Positions 11,881 to 23,600 of a DNA stretch of 64,000 nt are shown here, in pieces. The notes under the pieces are model-generated. The model saw only the letters and a program-made list of their open reading frames with translations, searched no databases and was not told the origin of the DNA. The position numbers and the translations under genes are program-made. The stretch is from Symbiodinium kawagutii (lineage: Eukaryota; Sar; Dinophyceae; Suessiales; Symbiodiniaceae), in NCBI GenBank assembly GCA_009767595.1, contig VSDK01020618.1:81221-145220 (forward strand). Direction: 5' to 3'. Every line of letters starts with the position of its first letter. Positions within the stretch are counted from its first letter, which is position 1.

Positions 11881-12159
11881 GATGTTGAGTTCAATGGTTC
11901 AACGGATAATCCAATGTCTGTCAAATCATATCATACTGATATGGTCATATGATACGTCATGTCATCCATTCACTCATATTGATGCAATAAAACCTCTTAT
12001 AACTCAGAAGCCAGCGGCCAACAATCAACCGACCAACCGACTAACCCAACCAGCCCAACCGACCAATTAACAAACCAACCAATCAAGCAATCAGCTACCG
12101 ACCGTCCAACCATCCAACCACCCAACGATCAACCAACCCAACAAATACACCAATCAACA

Positions 12160-12330
12160 AAATCAACAAACAACGACATAGCCAGTCCGACCAAACGTGA
12201 AACATCCGGTTCCCACTCAAAGCCAGCCACATCCAGTTGCAAGTGTTTCTTCCGCAATCACACGAGTGCTGATCTGAGCGACACCACGTGCGCAATGCGC
12301 AAAAACGGGTCCGCGATGATGTGCACTTAG
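12160..12330 (+). CDS. Plus-strand exon, Cys-containing, unknown
   Basis: The frame NNDIASPTKRETSGSHSK continues PATSSCKCFFRNHTSADL and ends KNGSAMMCT-stop (TAG, 12328-12330). The block is GC-richer than the surrounding AT and CAA/CCAAC-rich DNA. CKC plus a later Cys may bind a metal, but this is only suggestive. The upstream boundary is not resolved. A minus-strand frame also spans it. Confidence 0.35.
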   Translation, partial: KSTNNDIASPTKRETSGSHSKPATSSCKCFFRNHTSADLSDTTCAMRKNGSAMMCT

Positions 12331-13010
12331 CAAATCTATAGAATCTACAGATGCTAGATGCTGACACTGATATTATGACTACTATTATAACTATAAGATT
12401 TTTTAAGAAATTATCAATATCGAAAACTATATACATGTGTGTTTCCGATCTGTATGAATCAATGATCGGAACTTGATACTTGATAAGATATACTGATTGA
12501 TAATTTGATGGTAATTAGCTACGTTAAGTGTCGGCTGTAAGTCTTAGGCTGTAAGTTGCACAGAGAATTTGACTCGTTTGCCAACTGTCAGTTGGCCCAA
12601 GTGTGTATTTGGGTAGCAATGAACACTGAACACTGAACACTACACTTTTTGCATGGTAAATATCAAACAACTCCGATAAACAAACAATACATACTAATAC
12701 AAACACGGTGTGACACTGTGGCTGTGACAATGATAAATGCTACAGCTGATACAAGAGTGATGATTGTGGTTTAAAACTTAAGATTGTGATAATTTCAATG
12801 TACGACTACTGCGAATGATAAGCAGTGATAAGCAGTACAATTGCATATAAACAAAAGCACACATAGCCATAGCAACCAAATAATATATACACATTGATAA
12901 ATCCATCGATACTGATACTACACTTATGTTTCATGTCTAGATCATAACATCATCAAATCATCAAATATAAACAACAACCAACCATATCCATAGTAACTAT
13001 GACCCATACA
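12330..13010. other. AT-rich non-coding DNA
   Basis: No exon with splice signals and protein-like composition was seen. Confidence 0.4.
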
Positions 13011-13013
13011 ATA

Positions 13014-13192
13014 CATGCACACATACATGCATGCATACATGCGCACATGCATACATGCATACATGCATACATGCATACAGACACATACATACATACATAA
13101 ATACATAAATACATACATACATACACACATACATACATACATACATACATACATACATACATACATACATACATACATACATACATACACAT
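13014..13192. repeat. (ATAC/ATGC)n microsatellite
   Basis: catacatacata array grading into catgcatacatg at the left. Frames on both strands (MYVCMYVC-like or HTYIHTYI-like) are repeat artefacts. Confidence 0.95.
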
Positions 13193-13842
13193 ATGTATAA
13201 TCAAAAAACAACAAATAACCAAATTTTGCAACCGCTGACATTTCATTAAGTCGGTGGCCGATGGTTTTTCAACCAGAACTCATAATGATTGATTGATTGA
13301 CAATCAATAACTTCAATAAACACCAATTTACAATCCAGTATAACCACATTCCCGATACCTACACTTCTTAAATCACATTGCATCATGAATCATCATGATC
13401 GTAGTCAAGTTAAGTTATCATGAGTCATGAGTCATCATAGTCGAGAGCCTTCGGATTCGTAATCAATACTGAGCACACGATGGTGTCAGTTGTCATGGTA
13501 GTGGCAATGGTAATGGGTAGCCATGGTAACCATGGTACGGTATGGCCGATATGGTAACGGTATGTCTTATGTCTTGGTGATGTTGTGGTGCTGTTATGGC
13601 ACACTAGTGACTGCCACAGTCCACAGTCCACAGTGACTGCTCAGTTTATTGGTTGGTCGTCTGGCCTCATCTCGCCTCGAAGCCATTGCATGCTTCATCG
13701 TACTGTCTTTCTACATCTTTGCACAATCATCGTCAGTTGTCGCAGTATTTAGCACTGTCGCTGTTGTAACTTTGGCATTGCATTGCCTATGGTAAACCGT
13801 AAATCGAAACTCTTCGGGAACAAGGCGCAGACTTGGTCTTCG

Positions 13843-14012
13843 CCTTTGCGAGTACATCGCAACGTGCTTTGCATGCCAACTCTGTCAAACGGGATAGCCA
13901 GGATTTGGCTACGCGGTTGGATGATGATGCTGATGCTGATTTATTAAAAATATCTGACAATAACAACAACAACAACAACACTAACGCCACTAACGCCGCC
14001 ACTAACGCCTAA
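13843..14012 (+). CDS. Plus-strand terminal exon, Asp- and Asn-rich C terminus
   Basis: After an acceptor candidate (ggcgcag) the plus strand reads DLVFAFASTSQRALHANS then VKRDSQDLATRLDDDADA, a run of Asn from a CAA/AAC repeat, and TNATNAATNA-stop (TAA at 14010-14012). A minus-strand frame overlaps (13787-14002) but has a poly-Leu/Ala start from the repeat. The gene converges on the minus-strand gene ending at 14469. Function unknown. Confidence 0.45.
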
Positions 14013-14468
14013 CGGACTCCTTACCATCAAATAGATAGTTATCATTTGTCGAAGCCTTTGTCAAATGTTTGCGCCGGACTCGGACTTATCAATAAATGAT
14101 ATGATATAACATGAACCCAGCTGTAGTACTTGCACGTCATTAGATTTAAACTGATTAATTGACCGACTGACTGACTGACTGACTGACTGAATGATGCGAT
14201 TAATAACGAATGTTAAATCACATGCTAACATGAAACACAACAATTTGATGTCTCGGTGTTGCAGACTCATCGTCCAACCAAAAATGAGAGCCCGTCTCTA
14301 AAGACAGAGGCGCAAAACAAAAATCGCATTTCTTGTTTGGAGTCTCTTCTTGTGATGTTGGACTTGGACTGGACTGATCCGCTGATCATCAATGTTGCCT
14401 ATCTTGCCTAACTACTTTTCAGATGACCACAACGACTCGCGATAACATCACAACAATAACAATCACAC

Positions 14469-14667
14469 TCATTTCAAAAGATGATCGGCATTCTTCAATG
14501 CCTTCTTAGCTTGAGACGACAATGTCTTACTGCTAGAAGCTTCTGTTGCAGTCACTTCAGTCATTGCTGTACGAATCGCCGCGAAACCTAACTTGTCCAT
14601 CACTTTCCCAAGCTGTCGAGCATTCGCCCCAGCGCCGCTCTCATCCTTGATGGGAGGACGTGTCAAC
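14469..14667 (-). CDS. Last exon of the 20.3-14.5 kb gene (probable)
   Basis: Acceptor cgcccctaag; 199 bases. Reads LTRPPIKDESGAGANARQ, LGKVMDKLGFAAIRTAMT and ends AKKALKNADHLLK-stop (TGA). It needs incoming phase 2, which fits a donor (GG|gtacca) at 15507 in the preceding exon. If that donor is not used, the preceding exon ends in its own stop at 15467 and this exon belongs to another transcript. Confidence 0.6.
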
Positions 14668-14699
14668 CTTAGGGGCGGGTTGAGTTGAGTTGAGTTGCA

Positions 14700-15450
14700 A
14701 AAACCAGACAAGACAAGACTCAAGACCGGACCGAAGACCCGTCCAGTCCCGTCGTCCAGTCCACTCACATGGTCTCACGGTCTCACACGGTTACATGGCC
14801 AAGGGACCAATCGATCTAGAGATGAGTAGTGAAATAAAACAAAACATGATTTCAAAACATGGTAATCAATGAATCAATGGTAATCATTTGGGTAATCATA
14901 TATAATCATCAATGGTAATCAACAAATCAACAAAGCAAGCTAATCATTAATCATCACGACATGATACGACCATAGGACCCTAGACCATCATATGGACCAT
15001 ACGGACCATACGGACCATACACGGCCAGTGAGTCAGTGAATGAATGCCAGTGAATGAATGCTGCTGAATTCGAGAATTTGTGAATTTTGTGGTGGATAAG
15101 TGGATAGTGGATTAGTGGATTTTGTGAATTAGACATAAAATATCATAAAATAATAAACATAAAATGGATTGATTGATTTAGACAACTTATAGGCAACTAA
15201 TTTAACACTTAGCAATGTCATCACAATGACAACTGCAACAACAAAAATAACAACTGCTCTAACTACTAACTATAACTACTACTACTACTAATAATAATAA
15301 AAAATAATATTACGGCAACTGCAGCAGCAATAACCCCTCGACCCTGGACATACCACAATGGTTCGACCAGCAATACCTGTAACAACCAGCTCAAAAAACC
15401 TAACAGACTAACAACTAACTATAACAACTTGACAAACTAACGTAACTAAC
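14700..15450. other. Intron or spacer, AT-rich with short repeats
   Basis: Contains ggaccata repeats near 15000 and acta/aata-rich DNA. I see no exon. Confidence 0.45.
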
Positions 15451-15466
15451 AACAACTCCGAACTCC

Positions 15467-18400
15467 TCATAAAGATTGGAAAGGAAACTCATAGAAAGCT
15501 TGGTACCCCTTCGTCTTCTCCTCGAACTCCGGGTCATCGCTCTTGACCATGCACGGGTTGATCACCTTCTGTTCACCTTCTGGATTATGAACAAAACATG
15601 GCACGTTGACAAAGAAATCCTTCTTTGGCTTAAGCGTCTTGGCTTTTTTCTGCGAATCAATGGCCTCAGCCGCCTCAGCCTGATGTTTCTCATCCTTCGG
15701 CGGGTCCTCTGACTTGTCCTGTTCACCTTTGCTGCTGTCAAGGTCAGCGTCCTCAAGTTTCTCACCTTCTACTGCTACTGCTACTACTGGCTCTACTGGC
15801 TGTGGTTGTTGTCTCCATGATGTGGGTGTTCGAAACAAACATGGCTTGTAGACCAGCTTCAAGGTGGCTGCACTAACTGACTTCGCAGACTTCAGCGTCC
15901 ATGCAGGAACAAACTGTTCCCCAAACATAGATTTGTGAGCATCGCCGGTGATGAAAAGGACCGCCTGCGAACCAGACTTCTGCACAACCTTGGATTGTTG
16001 GAGTGCAAACTCTGACTCTACTACTACATCATCGAGAGTGTTTGCGTGTAGTTGTTGTGAACTTGTAAACTGCAACCTTCCCATGACCTTCCCTGCAAAG
16101 TAATTTTACATAGCGAATTGTGGGTCAGTAGCGGTAGCAGAATAGTAGAGTAACATCTCAGAGCTCAGAGCGCATACAATTTTTGCATATGACATGGTGT
16201 AATATGCACAGTACACAGTACACTCACATATAATCAGTCGTCGAGAACCGAGAGTTTACAAAAAGAACATCAACGTATCAACTTGTTTAATCATTGATGA
16301 TAGAATTTTAGTTGAGATAACCCAAGTCCAAGTATAGTCAGTACAGTAGTATTGTTAGAGTTATAGTTGTGTTTGCACTGTGGAATCGCAATGTGGCTGT
16401 ATCAGTTGTCGGCAGTGGTCCTTTGATGACGCATTTGCTGAAACGGGCAACGAAGGAGCAGTGTGTATGTGTGTGCGACAGTCATTGTGCAATTGTGCAA
16501 TATTATCTATTGCAACAACTGTAGTCGTTGTCGATTTGATGTTGGTCTAATGGTCTAATGAATCAAATGGTTTAATGTTTACTGGTCACTGTGTCAATGG
16601 TTAATGTGAGCCAGTTGGTCTAACCGGATCGATGAATGCAATGAACAACAGATAGACTGTACAGCTGCACAACATGCTTGAACATTATTGAAATAACAAT
16701 GGTAATAGTCAGTTACAGTAACGGTAATCCATGACCATCGACTCATCGACCATCGACTGTTGATGAAACTCTTGATAAATTCGATAAGTCGGATAAGTCT
16801 GATATTTGATAAGCGCAGCATATCTTGGTATTATATTTTATTTTATTTTGCAACTTTACCAATTTACCAAACGTTATGTCACATCACTGACATCTCGTCC
16901 AGCAACACACAATGGGTAGCTTGTAGACGTGGGAGCCATGGAAATTGTGCCAGCAACGGGAATGATGTCGTCGGTGCCAAGAGATTGCGCACTGACAGAA
17001 CCAGCCTCGCAAAAGATGATTGGGGTTGGCTTGGAAGGATCAATCAACAACTTGTGCATAGTATCCTGGCATTGCTTGGAGAGAAGCATTTCAAACAATC
17101 CTCGCTGAAGTTCTGCCATGATATCCCGAATGGTAATGACGGAAAACGAAATGTGCTCAGGCAACTCAATCTTACTGATCTCCGCCGCATTGATTCCAAA
17201 AAAGGACAACTGACTCGAAGCGATGGCGGATGTGTCTTGGGATTCACCCGTTGGTTTGTGACCCAAGACCTCGAACAAGCTGATCGGAGCTGGGTTTGCC
17301 GATTTGACATCACCGGCAGTCGTGCCCAAAGTCTTGCCCTTGTTCTCGTCATCCTCGGCCTACGGCAACAGTCATCCACACTACAGCTACCATACTTATG
17401 ACCGCTGGGTTCCGCTAGGCTGCAGTAAAGAACCAAACGAATGAACTGATAAATATTGATTCAGTTCAAATAATCAATGAATGAACCAATGAGTGAATGA
17501 AAATGAACATATCGAATCATATTGAAATCAAACCGTAGACAGTAGAATTAGAATTAGAATATGTATGAACCAACATCGCATGAATTGTACTAGATCATGA
17601 TGTTCGGATGAAAGCCTGCCGAACTAGTAAACCTGATGTAAGTGTGTATGTTCGGAAGTTCTTATTACAATCAACCTAGTCATGATTATTTAACATCTAA
17701 CTAGTCCGCATCTCAGCCGCATCTCTAGAAGTTTGTATCTGTGACTGATGATTGGCTGATGATGACTAATGACTAAATAACTGGTCGAAAACTAAGAACC
17801 TCACACAAAGCCTTAGCCCATTTGGGCCCCTAAGGCCCTTAGGCCCCTGGTGCCTGACATCATTACATCACCTCACACCATCCTCACAGCCTGACTCCGG
17901 CCAGTCATCCTGAGATGTTTTCTCTTTATTGAATCTTTCAGCTGACTGCTTGATGTACAAATACAGCGCATTGATCCGCTGTGGTTCAACGCATCACACA
18001 ATGTGACGCTATGCGCGTAAAGTAGGGAACAAATAAACAATGCCGAATCAACGACCGGACCCACGAACATGAATTCGTGCGAATCGTTCCTCTGATTCCT
18101 CTGTAACTGCCCTGCACTGCACTGCACTGCTATGAACTGATGTGTTGCGTTGACATTGCTTTGCCCTGACTCGCGGTGCAACTCTATAGGTTAAATGGCT
18201 AAGACAATATCCAAAACCTACAGTTTCTTTTACAAGATCTGAAATTAAGTCGAACAAATAACAAACAATCATGTTAATATTGAGACATCATATCGGATGG
18301 TTGGAAATGCTCGAATTGTAACTTGTTAATTTGTTAAACAAAAAATGATTAGCAATCTGCAAATGATAATTGGCAATCAGTTTGAAGGCAGTATGCAGAG

Positions 18401-18600
18401 GTTGAGGCGTGTCGGTGTCGCAAAAAAAAGATCCGAGAGTCCGAGGGTGGTTGAAGATACAACCGGAATTGTCTAACAAAAATAATGTGCTTCGCTTCAG
18501 CTTCAGCTTCATTTCTGAGAAGCTGACTGGATGCATCCTTTGGTTTGTCCGAGATGACGAGTTACAGTCACAGTCACTGAGTGTCACTGTCACTATCATT

Positions 18601-18635
<35 letters not shown>

Positions 18636-20270
18636 GAATCATCATCACATCATCACATCATCATCTCTTCGGCCAAACCAAAACCCAAAATTTTTCTGGA
18701 ACGAAAACTGGATCGCCCCTGGATTGCAATGGGCAATAGGACCCAGTGACAATACAGCAAAAAAAAACATTGCGATGGTTTGCAATTGTAATGAACATCT
18801 GGACATCAAGAGTTCTGCAACAATATACCGGCACGTCACAGGCACGTCGGTTGTCGTGGAGGCATACTCGCGCTTGACTCCTGACTTGACTCTTGACTAA
18901 CTGCTTAACTAAATGTTCATTTTCTTTTTTCTTTCTAACTCGAGCTGAGGCAATGTCATGTCATGTAGAGTTATGTAAAGTAAAGACCTGGTGACCTTGT
19001 TGTAACTTGTTGTAGTTAGTTACGACAGACAACTGACTTTGACATAAGTGAATCACTTCATTCAATCAAACCCATCATAACAACAATGATGTAACGACTG
19101 CCACAAGGATTGATGTTGACGTTGATCGTCAGATCGTCAGCGAGAAATGTATGTTGATCGATTGATCAAGTGAATCAACATTCCAAAAAGTCAGAAAACC
19201 TATCTCATCAGGTTGCTTATTAGTGATGGTAGTAGTAGCATTAGAAGTAGTAGTGGCAGTGGTAGTAGTAGTAGATGGTAAAGATAGGAAGTAAGAGTAA
19301 GACTAAGAATCATTGACCATCACATCATCACTATCACAACATCACATCAGCCCAGCACCAATGACAAATTCAATTGTATTATATAAGATTTAAGAAAGAC
19401 AATACAAACGGATTAATTTACTATATGTTGAAGTGAGGGCATCGGCATCCAAACATATCGTCGAATGGCTTACCAAAGCTAGTCAAAGCTAGTCATCTCA
19501 TTTATACTTTTTGTTGAACCACAAACATAACATAGTCACGTCACATTTATACATCTACAGTTTGCACATGATTAAGTAATCAAGAACTCAAGAACCAAGA
19601 GTCAGCCAATCTGAGTCCGCCCATCAGTGGTGCCCCTGACAGCCCGAAAAAATGATAATGCCAACGCCGCCATGGATGGTATGATGTAAGTTGCAAAGCA
19701 CTGCACTGAACACAGAACGTGAATACAGTGAATACAGTGAATACAATAGGTTTGATGATTTGAACTGATCTGAACTCAGAACTCCCCATGTTAATAAACA
19801 ATCATTATCATTATCACCATCATTGAAAACATGTTGATGTGGATCGGTCGATGGTTCTGAGTTCTGTGTCTTTGTTCAGTCAGTGACTTGATACTCGACA
19901 CATTCACAGCATCAGCATCAGGGATCAGTTTCTTTTCTTTTGGTCAATTGATTGGTTTGTGACTTGATTGGGTTGCTTGCCGTGTAGCCCTATCTTTTGT
20001 TACACCAACAGCCAACAGCCAAATACAGGTTGATTCAATTGTTGATGTAGGAATGGTGTGGAAACTGATCGTGCAACTGCAACTGTGATGATACAAATAA
20101 ATTGCAATCGGCAACTGTACACTGATCGATTGCTACACACTGATTCCATTCAACAACCTTTCAGCTGTACGTCCCGGGTAGGAGGGATCACAAAGATCAG
20201 TCGAATCGGATCGGTCGTAGATCATGGACCTTCGCGAATGATCAGGGCAGTCAACCTCAGCCGGCGCCAT
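15467..20270 (-). CDS. Unknown multi-exon protein
   Basis: A minus-strand gene starts at ATG 20270 with an in-frame TAA just upstream: MAPAEVDCPDHSRRSMIY, ending at donor GGAC|gtacag (20171, phase 1). Supported later exons are 19635 to about 19591 (acceptor ctgtcag; APLMGGLRLADSW, phase-compatible), 17978-17877 (RINALYLYIKQSAERFNK; 102 bases, gtgagg donor), 17372 to about 16880 (AEDDENKGKTLGTTAGDV and PEHISFSVITIRDIMAEL) and 16092 to 15507/15467 (acceptor ctttgcag; MGRLQFTSSQQLHANTLD, then a Lys/Glu-rich tract and NVPCFVHNPEGEQKVINP). A weaker candidate lies near 18540-18450. No family recognised. The charged low-complexity middle of the last large exon suggests a flexible linker. The start lies about 370 bases downstream of the methyltransferase stop, on the same strand. 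Confidence 0.6.
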
Positions 20271-20399
20271 GAGAAGTTAGGAGAAAGACACCAGTGTCAC
20301 TAGTGTCACTAGTGAGTCAAGAGTCAAGTGAATGTTAATGGCAGCAATGTCATCGGGTCTTGGTATCATGATTTCGAGTTTGCACATTCACGTTGAATG

Positions 20400-20530
20400 A
20401 ATGTCATATGTAACATGTAATATGTAATATGCAATATGTAATATGCAATATGCAATATGTAATATGCAAAATATATAATATGCAATATGTAATATGCAAT
20501 ATGTAATATGCAATATGTATTCTGTAATGT
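20400..20530. repeat. TAATATGCAATATG degenerate repeat
   Basis: Short array of atgtaatatgcaatatg variants in the spacer between two minus-strand genes. Non-coding. Confidence 0.8.
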
Positions 20531-20643
20531 ATGTTATTATGTTATGAGTTATGTATCAACAAATGTAGTTTCCAATCAACTACTGTTGTACCATGGAAAA
20601 AGTAGTTGTAAACAGTTGTAATCATTCATCGTTGTAGTACTCG

Positions 20644-23600
20644 TCACAGCCAAAATGAAGGTTTAATGTTTACCAAACTCATCGTATCAAATAGGTGCAC
20701 GGTCCGGTGAGTCATGTGGAAAGTAATTTGCTCGCAATCCAGAATCATGTGTGTTTGGTTGGTTGGTTGGTTGTTTGTTTCTTTCTCATCTTCATGAATG
20801 TTTGTAATTGAGTCCAGGCACAAAACAGCTCCGATGACATTGACATTCATGCTGTTGCCGACCTGTCCCACCATGGCTGTTCGATGACGATGTTGAACAC
20901 GTTCCTGGCAAACAGTACGACAGCTCAAAAGCGAAATGGTCAGGAGTCCGAGACAAGTTCTGAGACAGGAGGATACTGAGGACTGAGGATATGAAGATAT
21001 GGAGTTGATATGGAGTTGGAGTATTGGAGTATTGAAATTGGGATAAATGTACTTGATATGATATGACTTGATATGATAATGTACGTTAGGCTCAGGTCTT
21101 AGGGATGGTTCCTGACTGACTGTCCTATCACTACGTGTCTACACTGCACTGTCTACTCTGACTGTGTCTGACTGTGGTCTAACTTAGTCTAACTTGTCTA
21201 ACTTCATTAATTCCAACCTTGCAGCCTTGCATGTCATGTCACCCCAACACCACAGCCACCACAGCACACCTCCCACAGCTCTCGATCTTCTTCAGTAGTT
21301 GTACATACAGGCTTGCAGTAGGAATGAACTCGATGAAGTCCTGCATTCAACATTGGCACTGCCAGTTCTGGTAGGGCTGGAATGCCTTGAAGCCTGAGGC
21401 AGCAAGGATAGTGTTGTCAGTTAGCAGTGGTATCTGTGTCACTGTGTCACTGCGTCTTGGTCTCATGGTTTCACTGGTCAATGTTTTCACTGTGTCATAT
21501 CATAATTATTCATCATCGTAGTTGCAGTAAGTTATAATCATATAGTCATAGTTCATAGTTCTTCTACTACTGGAAAAATTAGCAATACTACTTACTGATT
21601 GACTGATTGACTAACACCTCAACAAATGACTACGGACCACGGAGGGAAGACTGGAGTGACAAGGGGTCGAAGAATCAAGAAAACATCGATGAACTGAACC
21701 AATGAACCAAGCCATTGATCAATGGATGGATGATCCTAATGTTGATACCATTATGCCGATGTCTTGATGTTCTGTGACACATCGGCTGATGCATTTTGAA
21801 TTATGCGGCTATGCTATGCATTATACATTTGTATAGTATCTAATCTAAAGGACTAAACAAATCAAGTTCGAAGTTGTATTTGCTTTATGTCTGATTCGGA
21901 ATAGGTGAACCAGTGAACTACCTACTTATAGAATCAAAACTAACAACTAACAACAACGCAAAACATAAACATATGACACTGACAACGCCAAAACACAATA
22001 CTGGTTCAGCCTGCCAAGTCACATGGCAAGTTCAGTGGGCGTCAGTGGACGGCCTTTGTACCAAAGAATGCCCATGTTTTTGATCATGGTGTGCAGGATT
22101 CCATTTTTGGACTTCATCGGATGATCCTGCGAGCAAGACTGGGAGTGAAGTCAGGTGAGTCTGAGTTCGGGTTTAGGTTCAATTATGATTTTAAACTTTA
22201 AAGTCGAGAGCCGAAAGTCTAAAGACTCTAAAGAAAGAACCATGAGTATGAGTATGCAGTATGCAATATGCAGTATGCAGTGCTGTATGAGTCGCAGCCG
22301 TAGTCATAGTCGCGATCCGTAATTCCGTAATGGTCAATGGTTCAATGACAGTCGATTGTAAAGAGGATGAACATAACATACATCAACTAATTAACTAGTA
22401 TCATTAAATCAACTAATAATCAAATTGAATCAAATTGAGAGACTAATTCAGCTACCTGAGGTATCTGTAGGTTCCGAATGTCATTGGTAATGTTGGCCTT
22501 GGTTACGGCAATAAACTTGATAATGGCGGTGCCAGTCATACAATAACAAACACTGATGATCGTTGCGTTACGTTAATTAATAGTTGTTTTTGGTAATGGA
22601 ATGGACATTTGGAAAAGGTAACAATGGTGAGCTAAGCAAAGTGTTTGTTTGTAGTTCTGATGCTGATCTAGTAAATAACGTTTCTATGTTTACACCAGGC
22701 ACCGGGCTCCTCACATGTCATAGATGTATTGAAACTAATATCTGTTGATAAAAAAAATGAGATACATATGGCATATACTACATATGTGTGACTGTGTAGC
22801 TCAATACCCCAATATAGAATTGAATAATACTGATACTGCTGATACTGCTAGAAATAAAAATACGATTTGTAAGCAAAAAACAAATTAAGTTAAGAAAAAC
22901 AAACTACTTTGGTCAGAATCATCAAAAGTCTCCTTGGCGCTTTGGTTCAACTGACCCGCTGTGGCATCAGGGTCTGTGACACCAGCTTTGCGCAAGCGAT
23001 CGTGGTATGTCTGGAGGTTCTGGAGTTCGTACAAGGTCAAAAAGCTCTTGTGCTCGTGTTCCCCTACCTCCAAGTCCTTGCCCAAACTCTTTGGGCGTGT
23101 CTTCATCCAACACACCTCCGCCTTGATCTCAGCAAACTCGGCAACTGCGAAGTCTTCGAATGTGATGGTGAAGTTCCGCATGAACAGTTGAAGGTAATCG
23201 TCCATTTTCCGCTGAAACACTTCACGTGGGATTTGGGGGTCGAACAGACTGCGGTGGAAGAGAATCCCATAAACACGCTTTCGCATGGCCGGCCATCCAA
23301 ATTGGGTTGCACATACAACCTTGTGACAGTGAATGTACAAATCACCCAAGGTCGCATCGATGAGAGCTGGCTCGTACTTGTCGGAGCATTCGTAGGTCAC
23401 CACTGGCTCCTGCACTGGTGACTGGTGATGTTAGGGCGCTGGGGAATGATACAAGATAGCTAGCAAACAATCATAGAATACTTAAATAACAAAAAATATT
23501 GACAAATCACACATTTGTAAGTAGTAGTGGTAGTGGTAGTAGTAGGGCAGTAGGGTAAATAGTAGTAATAAATAATTAATCAATTAGTCAATGCATGTTT

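Noticed and set aside
12942-13246. MYVCMYVC- and HTYIHTYI-type frames
   Set aside because: ATAC/ATGC microsatellite artefacts.
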